Shown here in pieces: positions 1 to 7,332 of a DNA stretch of 14,862 bases; the stretch's first letter is position 1, and the number at the start of each line of letters is the position of its first letter. The DNA lies in contig URDM01000070.1 of assembly GCA_900546575.1 (NCBI GenBank), forward strand, positions 1-14,862, written 5' to 3'. Under the pieces are notes generated by a model, which worked only from the letters and a program-made list of their open reading frames with translations, did not search any database and was not told the DNA's origin. Position numbers and translations under genes: made by a program. This DNA comes from an uncultured Prevotella sp. (GTDB taxonomy: Bacteria; Bacteroidota; Bacteroidia; Bacteroidales; Bacteroidaceae).

Positions 1-2
1 AT

Positions 3-44
3 ACTATCAAAGAACTCTTTGGCTGGCAGCGTAAAACTGCTTAG
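3..44 (+). CDS. Possible C-terminal end of an upstream gene (partial)
   Basis: An open frame enters from the left edge and ends at TAG 42-44, giving the residues TIKELFGWQRKTA. The composition is plausible for a protein C-terminus, but only 13 residues are visible. The overlapping frame beginning at base 1 is also open, to TAA at 61-63, so the frame is not certain. If real, this gene converges on folC, and the repeat block at 150-335 lies between the two. No function can be assigned. Confidence 0.25.
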   Translation, partial: TIKELFGWQRKTA

Positions 45-150
45 CCTTTATCTCAAATTTTAACGAACTATTGTTAAATGACAGAAGTGTAAAAATATCA
101 ATCTATTTAAAGCAATAAATTTAATTATAAATTCCCTCGTTCCTTATTCG

Positions 151-334
151 TTCCTCCTTCGCTACATCTTCGTTATGCCTTCGCTATGCCTTCGCTATAC
201 GTTCGTTATGCCTTCGCTTCGCTAACGAAGGCATATCGAGTTCACAACGGTGGATGATCGAGTTCAGTACGAAGGATGAACGAAGCACGAACGAAGGCAT
301 AACGAAGGCATAATGGAGATGTAGCGAAGGAACC
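151..334. repeat. Extragenic 11-bp repeat block forming a long imperfect palindrome
   Basis: Four consecutive 11-bp units of the form TTCG(T/C)TATGCC occupy 169-212 (the third ends TACG). Two units in the opposite orientation, CGAAGGCATAA, lie at 292-302 and 303-313. The outer parts are roughly complementary: TTCGCTACATCT near 158-169 pairs with its complement near 318-329, so the whole block can fold back on itself. A central perfect 10-bp stem, 207-216 with 226-235, sits inside, and TCGAGTTCA occurs twice, at 236-244 and 258-266. No ORF of note is present. It lies in the 327 bp between the window's left-edge frame and folC. It resembles a REP/MITE-like extragenic palindrome rather than a gene; whether it is repeated elsewhere in the genome cannot be seen here. 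Confidence 0.75.
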
Positions 335-371
335 TATCTACAGAATCATAAAACGAAGCAAGACCCCTGCC

Positions 372-1667
372 CTACTTGTTTTGCTGCAAGTGCTCTAGAA
401 AGTCAGCAACAACATAGCTGCTGCCTCCTACGAAAATGAAATCTTTCGAATCTGCTTCCGACAAAGCCGCTTCATAGGCTTCGGCTACGCTGCCATAACA
501 GTTGCCATACAGATTGTGCAGCTTGCCGTACTCCTGCACCTTAGTCTCGGGTATTGCCCTATGCGTCGTAGCTCTGGTGAAGTAATAGACAGCATTCGTA
601 GGCAGATGGTTCATCACATGGTCAATATCCTTGTCGTCTACCATGCCGAAAACAATACGACGTGTCTTGCATTCAGGCTGAAGTATCTGCTTGCCCAAAT
701 ACTGCCATCCTCCTTCGTTATGTCCTGTGTCACATACTACCAATGGTTGACGATGCACAGTCTGCCATCGTCCCATAAGTCCAGTCAGAGCGCACACCTC
801 AGCAAATCCCTTTTGAACGCAGGCTGTGGAAATGCTTATTTTACTACTGCGAAGCAAATCAACAACGTGCAATATGGTGTTGGCATTCTTTACTTGATAA
901 GAGCCTCCCAATGCACCTTTAAAGTTTCCATAACCAGTTGTAGTATAATCTATTCCGCTCAATCCATCAACCTTTACTGAGATAATATCCGACGAATCTT
1001 CAGCAAATACTATTGGAGCATTGTGCTCACGGGCAACACGTTCAAATACCGGACGAGTTTCGTCGTTTGCCTCACCTACTATCACCGGAACTTCATGCTT
1101 GATTATCCCTGCTTTCTCCTTGGCAATCTTAGCCAACGTATCACCCAAGAACATGGTATGGTCCAAGCTTATATTGGTAATGACCGACACTAAAGGAGTA
1201 ATGATATTAGTGCAATCGAGTCGTCCACCCAAGCCTACTTCTATAATGGCAATATCAACCTTCTGTTCGGCAAAATACTTGAAAGCCAAAGCCGTTGTAA
1301 GTTCAAAGAATGAAGGATGCAGAGGTTCGAAGAAATGGCGCTCGTTCTCTACGAAATCTATAACATATTGCTCGTCTATGCAGACTCCATTGACACGTAT
1401 GCGCTCACGAAAATCGACAAGATGAGGCGATGTGTATAGTCCCACCTTATATCCTGCCGACTGCAGAATGGCAGCAATCGTATGCGAGCACGAACCCTTG
1501 CCGTTGGTACCAGCTATATGAATTGACTTGAAATGTGTGTGCGGATGTCCAAAATGTTCATCCAAAGCCAAAGTGTTGGACAGTCCTTCCTTGTAAGCCG
1601 AAGCTCCCACCTTCTCGAATACAGGAGTTGAGTTGAAAAGATATTCAACCGTCTGCTTGTAATCCAT
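372..1667 (-). CDS. folC: Folylpolyglutamate / dihydrofolate synthase FolC
   Basis: A 431-residue Mur-ligase-family enzyme that adds glutamate to folates (and in bifunctional members to dihydropteroate) using ATP, in the cytoplasm. The ATP-binding P-loop GTNGKGS is at about residues 53-59. It is followed by YTSPHLVDFRERI near 78-90, which is the conserved SPHL folate-side segment, and by GLGGRLDCTN near 146-155. The C-terminal domain carries DTGHNEGG in place of the usual DGAHN motif, which is a mild variation. Length matches the family (about 420-440). The ATG at 1665-1667 gives an N-terminus typical of the family. It is preceded by a hairpin that should terminate dnaJ transcripts, so folC is probably transcribed separately, although no clear -33/-7 promoter was found. 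Whether it also has dihydrofolate synthase activity cannot be told from sequence alone. Confidence 0.95.
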   Translation of the reverse strand: MDYKQTVEYLFNSTPVFEKVGASAYKEGLSNTLALDEHFGHPHTHFKSIHIAGTNGKGSCSHTIAAILQSAGYKVGLYTSPHLVDFRERIRVNGVCIDEQYVIDFVENERHFFEPLHPSFFELTTALAFKYFAEQKVDIAIIEVGLGGRLDCTNIITPLVSVITNISLDHTMFLGDTLAKIAKEKAGIIKHEVPVIVGEANDETRPVFERVAREHNAPIVFAEDSSDIISVKVDGLSGIDYTTTGYGNFKGALGGSYQVKNANTILHVVDLLRSSKISISTACVQKGFAEVCALTGLMGRWQTVHRQPLVVCDTGHNEGGWQYLGKQILQPECKTRRIVFGMVDDKDIDHVMNHLPTNAVYYFTRATTHRAIPETKVQEYGKLHNLYGNCYGSVAEAYEAALSEADSKDFIFVGGSSYVVADFLEHLQQNK

Positions 1668-1690
1668 AGTAATTCAGTATTTATAGAAAC

Positions 1691-1748
1691 AAAAAAGGAT
1701 GTGCCTAAAGTTGACTGGAACATAGTCCAAGTGCATTTGGCACATCCA
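1691..1748 (-). terminator. Intrinsic terminator downstream of dnaJ
   Basis: A 9-bp stem, GGATGTGCC 1697-1705 with GGCACATCC 1739-1747, encloses a smaller hairpin (TTGACT 1711-1716 with AGTCCAA 1724-1730, one bulge). Read on the minus strand it is followed by six T residues (complement of 1691-1696). It lies 14 bp after the dnaJ stop and just before folC, so it should end the grpE-dnaJ transcript. T residues also follow the stem on the plus strand, so it could work in both directions. Confidence 0.75.
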
Positions 1749-1761
1749 TTTTTATAATGAT

Positions 1762-2934
1762 TTAGTTAAAGTAATTCTTGAAACGGTCAAAAATAGACTT
1801 CTTTGTTTCCTTGTCGCCCTTGAAGTTATCGCTGTCACGGAACGATTCAATGGCCTTCTTCTCGCTCGACGAAAGTTCCTTAGGAATGTACACGCTGATA
1901 TTGACAACCAAGTCGCCAGTACCATTGCCGTAACCCTGTACCGAAGGCAGACCCTTACCACGCAAACGCAATGTCTTGCCTGGCTGTGTTCCTGCTTCAA
2001 TCTTTATCTTCACCTTACCGCCATCTATTGTCGGCACTTCTACAGTTCCGCCAAGTACAGCCGTCGGGAAGTCAAGAAGGAGATTGTAAATCACGTCATT
2101 GCCGTCACGAACAAAGGTATCGTTAGGCTCTTCTGTAATATACACCTGAATATTACCGTTTACACCATTATGCTGACCGGCATTTCCCTTGCCCGGTACA
2201 TTCACTACCATACCCTCAGCAACGCCAGCAGGAATCTTTATCTCGACAACTTCCTCACCCTTTACGATGCCGCTGCCGCCACATTCCTTACATTTGTTCT
2301 TGATAATAGTGCCTTCACCATTACAAGTAGGACATTCCGATTGGGTCTGCATCATACCAAGCATTGTCCTGACAGTACGTGTCACAACGCCGCTACCATG
2401 ACATGTAGAACAAGTCTCGCTGCCGCTACCGCCTTCAGCTCCAGTACCATGACAATGCTGGCATTGTACATATTTCTTGACTTTGAATTTCTTAGTAACG
2501 CCTGTTGCGATTTCCTGAAGCGTGAGATTGACCTTTATGCGCAGATCGGCTCCACGATATTGGGGTTTCTGTCTTTGTCCGCCTCCACCGAAGCCTTCAA
2601 ATCCGCCAAAGCCTCCTCCATGTCCGCCAAACACATCGCCAAACATAGAGAAGATGTCATCCATAGAGAAGCTGCCACCTCCGCCGAAGCCTCCAAAGCC
2701 GCTACCACCACCGGGAGCGTCAAAGCCGAACTGGTCATACTGCTGACGCTTGTTCGCATCATGCAGCACATCATAAGCCTCAGCAGCCTCCTTGAATTTC
2801 TCCTCAGCCTCTTTGTCGCCGGGATTCTTGTCAGGGTGATACTTTATGGCTATTTTGCGGTAAGCCTTCTTTATCTCGTCGTCTGTGGCAGTCTTGCTAA
2901 CGCCAAGTACTTCGTAATAGTCTCTTTTTGCCAT
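1762..2934 (-). CDS. dnaJ: Chaperone protein DnaJ (class A Hsp40)
   Basis: A full-length 390-residue class A J-protein that delivers unfolded clients to DnaK and stimulates its ATPase. The J domain is at residues 1-70, with the HPD tripeptide at 33-35. A Gly/Phe-rich linker spans about 74-120. Four CxxCxGxG zinc-binding repeats have cysteines at 158/161, 175/178, 201/204 and 215/218, and these are followed by the two substrate-binding C-terminal domains with the typical GTQPGKTLRLRGKGLP segment. Nothing is missing. It follows grpE after 28 bp on the same strand and is presumably co-transcribed with it; dnaK is not in this window. The long antisense open frame across it is caused by the Gly-rich codon pattern. 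Confidence 0.98.
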   Translation of the reverse strand: MAKRDYYEVLGVSKTATDDEIKKAYRKIAIKYHPDKNPGDKEAEEKFKEAAEAYDVLHDANKRQQYDQFGFDAPGGGSGFGGFGGGGSFSMDDIFSMFGDVFGGHGGGFGGFEGFGGGGQRQKPQYRGADLRIKVNLTLQEIATGVTKKFKVKKYVQCQHCHGTGAEGGSGSETCSTCHGSGVVTRTVRTMLGMMQTQSECPTCNGEGTIIKNKCKECGGSGIVKGEEVVEIKIPAGVAEGMVVNVPGKGNAGQHNGVNGNIQVYITEEPNDTFVRDGNDVIYNLLLDFPTAVLGGTVEVPTIDGGKVKIKIEAGTQPGKTLRLRGKGLPSVQGYGNGTGDLVVNISVYIPKELSSSEKKAIESFRDSDNFKGDKETKKSIFDRFKNYFN

Positions 2935-2962
2935 TGCATTAATATTGAGGATTGTTAACTAC

Positions 2963-3547
2963 TTACTGTCCAACAGCTACCTTGGCGTGTCGTATCACTT
3001 TATCGTTAAGCTTATAGCCTGTCTGCAGACAGTCTATAACCTTGCCCTTATTGTCGTCGCCCATACCAGGAACCATAGCTACTGCCTCATGATAGTCAAC
3101 GTTGAAGTCTTGTCCATCAGTCTCTATCTTCTTTACGCCGATTGATTCAAGCACCTTCTTGAACTTGTTGTATATCAGCTTCATGCCATCTTTTACGGCC
3201 TGAGCATCGTCGGTTTCGGTAGCAAGTGCACGCTCGAAATCGTCCAATACGGGAAGAACAGCACAAACAGTCTTCTCGCTACCATTGAGCAGCAACTCAG
3301 CCTTTTCCTTAAGCGTACGCTTCTTGTAGTTGTCAAACTCGGCAGCTGTACGCAAATAGCGGTCGCGCAATTGCTCTATCTCTTTTTGGGCAGCTTCAAG
3401 CTTTGCGTTCACGTCATTGCCGTCTTCTGTCGTTTCTTCGTTACAATCAGTTGTTTCTGCCTCTTTAGCTTCTTCGGCTGCAGCGGCTTCTACATTTCCG
3501 TCCTTAACTTCAATGTCTTTCTCTTCTGTTTTATCGTTATTTTTCAT
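2963..3547 (-). CDS. grpE: Nucleotide exchange factor GrpE
   Basis: A 194-residue cochaperone that releases ADP from DnaK. The N-terminus is acidic and Ala/Glu-rich (about residues 1-50), as is common. It is followed by the long helix with AAEFDNYKKR and LPVLDDFERAL, and by the beta-domain signature FNVDYHEAVAMVPG. I chose the ATG at 3545-3547 (protein starting MKNNDKTEEKD). An in-frame ATG at 3622 would add 25 residues rich in aromatic and basic amino acids, which do not look like GrpE and run into the putative promoter at 3579-3607. It is the first gene of a two-gene grpE-dnaJ unit and is probably stress-induced. No CIRCE element (TTAGCACTC-N9-GAGTGCTAA) is visible upstream. Confidence 0.95.
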   Translation of the reverse strand: MKNNDKTEEKDIEVKDGNVEAAAAEEAKEAETTDCNEETTEDGNDVNAKLEAAQKEIEQLRDRYLRTAAEFDNYKKRTLKEKAELLLNGSEKTVCAVLPVLDDFERALATETDDAQAVKDGMKLIYNKFKKVLESIGVKKIETDGQDFNVDYHEAVAMVPGMGDDNKGKVIDCLQTGYKLNDKVIRHAKVAVGQ

Positions 3548-3578
3548 CTTGCTTTTGTTCTTAGTAAAATACGTTTTT

Positions 3579-3607
3579 CTAAAGTACACTACAAAATCCT
3601 TGCCAAA
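3579..3607 (-). promoter_or_regulatory. Weak candidate promoter for grpE-dnaJ
   Basis: On the minus strand TTTG (complement of 3604-3607) lies 17 bp before TACTTTAG (complement of 3579-3586). This is one mismatch from the Bacteroidetes -7 consensus TAnnTTTG, and the spacing is a few bases short of the usual 19-21. The position, about 32-60 bp upstream of the chosen grpE ATG, is suitable. It is tentative. Confidence 0.3.
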
Positions 3608-3624
3608 TTGAAACATATGCACAG

Positions 3625-3696
3625 AAAAACATACGAGTAGACAAAAATGCAGACTTTTCGATTGATGGCTGTCCGCATAAAGTTGCCTACTCGTAT
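3625..3696 (-). terminator. Hairpin / terminator-like element downstream of the ABC-F gene
   Basis: A perfect 10-bp stem, ATACGAGTAG 3631-3640 with CTACTCGTAT 3687-3696, encloses a second short stem (ATGC 3647-3650 with GCAT 3675-3678, GAC 3652-3654 with GTC 3671-3673). Read on the minus strand it is followed by GTTTTT (complement of 3625-3630). It lies 46 bp past the ABC-F stop and before grpE, so termination is the natural reading. The 46-nt enclosed region is longer than in a simple terminator, so a structured 3' UTR is also possible. A separate imperfect palindrome with arms TAGC..GTC and GAC..GCTA is at 3712-3732. Confidence 0.5.
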
Positions 3697-3742
3697 TATA
3701 TTTTTACAGGTTAGCACGTCTACGACACGCTATTACTATACA

Positions 3743-5359
3743 TTATTTATTATACATCTGCGCTTTCAACGCCTTGATGTCTTCGCTGTAGATATAATCG
3801 TCATAATCCATAAGCTTGTCGATTGTACCATTCGGTGTAAGCTCGATTATGCGATTGGCAACAGTCTGGATGAATTCGTGGTCGTGGCTTGAGAAGAGGA
3901 TATTTCCCTTGAATGCCACAAGGTTGTTGTTGAAAGCCTGAATACTCTCCAAGTCCAAGTGGTTGGTAGGAGTGTCGAGTATAAGACAGTTGGCATTCTT
4001 CAGCTGCATACGTGCAATCATACATCTCATGCGCTCGCCTCCCGAAAGCACGTTCACCTTCTTCAGCACATCCTCACCCGAGAAGAGCATACGTCCAAGG
4101 AAACCCTTCATCACAACTTCATTGCCCGGACCGTACTGCGAAAGCCAGTCTACGAGGTTCTTGTCACTCTTGAAGAACTCGGTATTGTCAAGTGGCAAGT
4201 ATGCTGTAGTGATAGTAACACCCCACTTGAAAGTACCTGCTGCAGCCTCACGATTGCCATTGATAATCTCGAAGAGGGCTGTCATAGCCTTAGGATTATG
4301 GCTGAGGAACACCACCTTCTCACCCTTCTCTATGTTGAAGTTAACGTTGTCGAACAATACTGTTCCGTCATCGTCAACAGCCTTAAGTCCTTCAACCTCA
4401 AGAATCTGGTTGCCCGGCTCGCGCTCCATCTGGAAGATGATGCCAGGATATTTACGGCTTGACGGACGAATCTCCTCAACATTGAGCTTCTCAAGCATCT
4501 TCTTACGCGAAGTGGTCTGCTTACTCTTTGCCACATTGGCAGAGAATCGGCGAATGAACTCCTCAAGCTCCTTACGCTTTTCCTCAGCCTTCTGGCGCTG
4601 GTTCTGCTGCTGACGCAATGCCAACTGCGAACTCTCATACCAGAACGAATAGTTACCGGCAAATACAGTAACCTTACCGAAATCGATATCAACAGTCTGA
4701 GTACTTACAGCATCAAGGAAGTGACGGTCGTGACTAACTACAAGCACGGTCTGCTCCACATTGCTGAGATACTCCTCAAGCCACTGTACGGTGTCGAGGT
4801 CAAGGTCGTTGGTTGGCTCATCAAGCAAGAGGTTGTCAGGATTGCCAAAGAGAGCCTTTGCAAGCATGACACGTACCTTCTCGTTGTTGGAGAGTTCGCT
4901 CATCTGCTTCTCGTGCAATGCCTCCGGGATACCAAGATTGGAAAGCATCTGTGCAGCGTTACTCTCAGCCTCCCAACCATCCATTTCGGCAAACTTGAGC
5001 TCAAGGTCAGCCGCACGGTTGCCGTCCTCTTCAGTCATTTCCAATTTAGAATAAAGAGCCTCACGCTCCTTCATATTGTTCCAAAGAGGTTCATGACCCA
5101 TAAGAACAGTATCGAGAACACGATATTCGTCAAATTTGAAGTGGTCCTGCTCAAGCACCGAAAGACGCTCTCCTGGGCCGAGTTCAACCGAACCCTTGTT
5201 TGGCTCCAGGTCGCCGCTTATTGCGCGCAGAAGTGTAGACTTGCCGGCACCATTGGCACCAATAACACCATAAATATTACCTGCTGTAAATTTCAGATTA
5301 ACATCCTTGTATAATACTCTCTTTCCGAACTGTATCGCGAGATTGCTAACTGTTATCAT
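3743..5359 (-). CDS. ABC-F family ATPase (YbiT-like), second ATP site degenerate
   Basis: A 538-residue soluble protein with two ABC domains and no membrane segment. It belongs to the ABC-F family, whose members act at the ribosomal E site. Domain 1 has an intact Walker A GANGAGKST (34-42), Walker B LLLDEPTN with catalytic Glu181, and H-loop His210, but its signature is LSNNE (156-160) instead of LSGGE. The linker, about 240-315, is rich in Arg, Lys and Gln and includes SANVAKSKQTTSRKK. Domain 2 has LSHNPKAMT (352-360) where Walker A should be, an intact signature LSGGE (438-442), LILDTPTN with Thr463 replacing the catalytic Glu, and His492. In the head-to-tail dimer this leaves one canonical and one degenerate ATP site. 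The role is probably translation-related; antibiotic resistance is not implied. It has its own promoter at 5413-5444. Confidence 0.9.
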   Translation of the reverse strand: MITVSNLAIQFGKRVLYKDVNLKFTAGNIYGVIGANGAGKSTLLRAISGDLEPNKGSVELGPGERLSVLEQDHFKFDEYRVLDTVLMGHEPLWNNMKEREALYSKLEMTEEDGNRAADLELKFAEMDGWEAESNAAQMLSNLGIPEALHEKQMSELSNNEKVRVMLAKALFGNPDNLLLDEPTNDLDLDTVQWLEEYLSNVEQTVLVVSHDRHFLDAVSTQTVDIDFGKVTVFAGNYSFWYESSQLALRQQQNQRQKAEEKRKELEEFIRRFSANVAKSKQTTSRKKMLEKLNVEEIRPSSRKYPGIIFQMEREPGNQILEVEGLKAVDDDGTVLFDNVNFNIEKGEKVVFLSHNPKAMTALFEIINGNREAAAGTFKWGVTITTAYLPLDNTEFFKSDKNLVDWLSQYGPGNEVVMKGFLGRMLFSGEDVLKKVNVLSGGERMRCMIARMQLKNANCLILDTPTNHLDLESIQAFNNNLVAFKGNILFSSHDHEFIQTVANRIIELTPNGTIDKLMDYDDYIYSEDIKALKAQMYNK

Positions 5360-5412
5360 TGACTATTATTTGTAATTAATTGAATTTTAGTAAATAACCA
5401 AGTATTTGCGTG

Positions 5413-5444
5413 CAAAGTTACTCATTTTTTTCCGTACAGACAAA
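5413..5444 (-). promoter_or_regulatory. Bacteroidetes-type promoter of the ABC-F gene
   Basis: On the minus strand TTTG (complement of 5441-5444) is followed after exactly 20 bp by TAACTTTG (complement of 5413-5420), a perfect match to the -33/-7 consensus TTTG and TAnnTTTG. Transcription would start around 5405-5408, leaving a leader of nearly 50 nt before the ATG at 5359. Confidence 0.8.
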
Positions 5445-5551
5445 TCGAATTTATATATTGTAAAGCCACCATACTCAGAAAGCCGACTATAATTAACAGA
5501 TTTTCGCATATGAAGTTTTGCTCTTGATGTCAAGTTGCCAACAAAAATATG

Positions 5552-5559
5552 TACCTTTG
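5552..5559 (+). promoter_or_regulatory. -7 element of the pseudouridine synthase promoter
   Basis: TACCTTTG matches the Bacteroidetes -7 consensus TAnnTTTG fully. A good TTTG at the expected -33 position is not seen; the nearest TTTTG, at 5516-5520, is too far away. The element lies about 24 bp before the ATG at 5583 and downstream of the in-frame ATG at 5535. It therefore decides the start: the earlier ATG would not be transcribed from this promoter. Confidence 0.65.
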
Positions 5560-5582
5560 CAAAATATAATTCAAATAATTCT

Positions 5583-6506
5583 ATGGCATCAAAAAACTTC
5601 AACACACGAAATAACTCAAATGTACAAAGAAACAACTCCGACTGTACTTTGTACACTTTCAACGGCACCCAGCCGGCGCCCCTGCTTGAGTATCTGCTCA
5701 AAACCATTGGCGAAAGCCGCTCTAAGACCAAAGCCATACTGCAAGGACATGGCATAAGAATCAACGGCAAGGTTGTAACACAATTCGACACACCTCTTAA
5801 TGCTGGCGACACCATTAGCGTTAGCCGCCATAAACGCAAGAGCGATTTCAAGAACAAGTTTGTCAAGATTGTCTACGAAGACCGCTGGATTGTCGTAGTA
5901 GAAAAGAACATAGGCATTCTGTCAATGGCAGCCGGACACTCTTCTTTGAACGTGAAGTCGGTGCTCGACGACTATTTTGCCAAGTCGCATCAGAAGTGTC
6001 GTGCCCACGTAGTGCATCGTCTCGACCGCGACACATCCGGACTTATGATTTACGCCAAGGACATTGACACCGAACAGATTCTCGAGCACAACTGGCACCA
6101 GATAGTCTACGACCGCCGATACGTAGCTGTCACAAGTGGCGAAATGAAGGATGACAACGGCACCATAGCCAACTGGCTGAAGGACAACAAGGCTTATATC
6201 ACCTACTCGTCGCCAGTAGACAACGGAGGCAAATATGCTGTGACCCACTATCATGTTCTCAACCGCACTACCGAGCACACGCTTGTGGAATACAAGCTTG
6301 AAACCGGACGCAAGAACCAGATACGTGTACATTCTGCCGACATGGGCCATCCTGTCTGCGGCGACATCAAATATGGCAATGGCGACGACCCTCTGCACCG
6401 CCTCTGTCTGCATGCCTATATGCTGTGCTTCACCCATCCAGTGACGGGCGAACGAATGGACTTCTCAACGCCTATACCTACAGCCTTCCGTAGCCTGTTC
6501 AAATAA
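5583..6506 (+). CDS. RluA-family RNA pseudouridine synthase with S4 domain
   Basis: A 307-residue enzyme that isomerises specific uridines in RNA (rRNA in most members) to pseudouridine. An S4 RNA-binding domain is at about residues 32-82 (PLLEYLLKTIG through NAGDTISV). The catalytic domain carries the family signature HRLDRDTSG at 145-153, with Asp148 as the catalytic aspartate, and LETGRKNQIRVH further on, the expected KxxQIRxH-type motif. I start it at ATG 5583 (MASKNFN). The in-frame ATG at 5535 lies upstream of the -7 promoter element. The first 25 residues are polar and Asn-rich with no known role. The target base cannot be told from sequence, so I give no rlu symbol. It is transcribed divergently from the ABC-F gene and is followed by a J-domain gene 67 bp later. 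Confidence 0.9.
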   Translation: MASKNFNTRNNSNVQRNNSDCTLYTFNGTQPAPLLEYLLKTIGESRSKTKAILQGHGIRINGKVVTQFDTPLNAGDTISVSRHKRKSDFKNKFVKIVYEDRWIVVVEKNIGILSMAAGHSSLNVKSVLDDYFAKSHQKCRAHVVHRLDRDTSGLMIYAKDIDTEQILEHNWHQIVYDRRYVAVTSGEMKDDNGTIANWLKDNKAYITYSSPVDNGGKYAVTHYHVLNRTTEHTLVEYKLETGRKNQIRVHSADMGHPVCGDIKYGNGDDPLHRLCLHAYMLCFTHPVTGERMDFSTPIPTAFRSLFK

Positions 6507-6557
6507 CAGCCGTAACGTCAGCTCGTGGCATGGATTTTGCATTGGGGTATTTAAAAG

Positions 6558-6564
6558 AAAGGAG
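6558..6564 (+). promoter_or_regulatory. Shine-Dalgarno site of the J-domain gene
   Basis: AAAGGAG ends 9 bp before the ATG at 6574. Such a strong Shine-Dalgarno sequence is unusual for Bacteroidetes, whose genes here otherwise have only A-rich upstream sequence. It fixes the start of the J-domain protein. Confidence 0.6.
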
Positions 6565-6573
6565 AAATTCATT

Positions 6574-7290
6574 ATGGCATTTATTGACTACTATAAGATT
6601 CTTGGAGTTGACCGCAACATACCTCAAGACCAGGTGCGTGAAGCCTATCGCAAACGTGCCAAACTGTTTCATCCGGACTTGCATCCGAACGACCCTAAAG
6701 CCAAGGCTAAGTTCCAAGCCCTGAATGAAGCCTACGACGTCATATCCGACCCTGAGAAGCGTAAGAAATACGATCAGTATGGCGAGAAATGGCGTGAGGC
6801 TGACGCTTTTGCACAGAATGGCGGCGGTGCTGGTGGCGGCAACGGCAGCTACTATTGGAGTTCTAACGGCGACGCAAGCGGAGGCTCTCCATTTGAAGGC
6901 TTCGACTTCTCGGGCTTCGGATCTGAAGGTGGAGGCTTTTCGAGCTTCTTCCAGGATCTGTTCGGAGCTAAAGCCGGCAGAGGCCGCAGCTCACGTATGC
7001 GCAGCACAATGCGGCAGAATACGGGCGAGATGAACGCCAACGTCAACATCGACCTCTATACTGCCCTACTTGGCGGCGAGGTGATAATACAGTTGGGCAA
7101 CGGTTCGAAGATCAAGCTTAAGGTTAAACCCGAGACACAGAACGGCACAAAAGTACGCTTGCGTGGCAAAGGCTACGACAGGGGTGACGGCACAATGGGC
7201 GACCTCATCATAACTTACAACGTAAAGCTGCCTACCAACTTGTCTGACAAACAGAAACAATGCCTCATGCAAATGCGCGACTCTATCTAA
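6574..7290 (+). CDS. CbpA-like J-domain protein (class B, shortened)
   Basis: A 238-residue Hsp40 cochaperone without a zinc finger. The J domain is at residues 1-70 with HPD at 33-35 and the usual YDQYGEKW end. A Gly/Ser/Phe-rich linker spans about 83-135. One C-terminal substrate-binding domain follows from about 150 (NVNIDLYTALLGGEVII, then GTKVRLRGKGY). E. coli CbpA is about 306 residues with two such domains, so one C-terminal domain appears to be absent; the reading frame is intact, so this is not a broken gene. It presumably works with DnaK on a restricted client set. No cbpM-like partner gene follows. It is probably in the same transcription unit as the pseudouridine synthase (67-bp gap), and it carries its own strong ribosome binding site. 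Confidence 0.85.
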   Translation: MAFIDYYKILGVDRNIPQDQVREAYRKRAKLFHPDLHPNDPKAKAKFQALNEAYDVISDPEKRKKYDQYGEKWREADAFAQNGGGAGGGNGSYYWSSNGDASGGSPFEGFDFSGFGSEGGGFSSFFQDLFGAKAGRGRSSRMRSTMRQNTGEMNANVNIDLYTALLGGEVIIQLGNGSKIKLKVKPETQNGTKVRLRGKGYDRGDGTMGDLIITYNVKLPTNLSDKQKQCLMQMRDSI

Positions 7291-7332
7291 ACGACAGCAT
7301 TTTTAATGAGGCGTTAAGGCAATAATAGTTTT

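Noticed and set aside
169..313. CRISPR array
   Set aside because: The units are 11 bp without spacers and occur in both orientations, unlike a CRISPR repeat-spacer pattern.
2170..2958. 262-residue open frame on the plus strand
   Set aside because: It lies antisense to the full-length, motif-complete dnaJ and reflects its codon pattern; the protein has no recognisable features.
3548..3622. N-terminal extension of GrpE from the ATG at 3622
   Set aside because: The 25 extra residues are unlike GrpE, and the stretch contains the candidate promoter; the ATG at 3547 gives a normal acidic start.
3711..3732. CIRCE heat-shock operator before grpE
   Set aside because: TTAGCAC is present, but the second arm GAGTGCTAA is not; the palindrome is also about 165 bp from the grpE start and just behind the ABC-F stop.
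5535..5582. Upstream ATG for the pseudouridine synthase
   Set aside because: It precedes the TACCTTTG -7 element at 5552-5559, so it would not be on the transcript.
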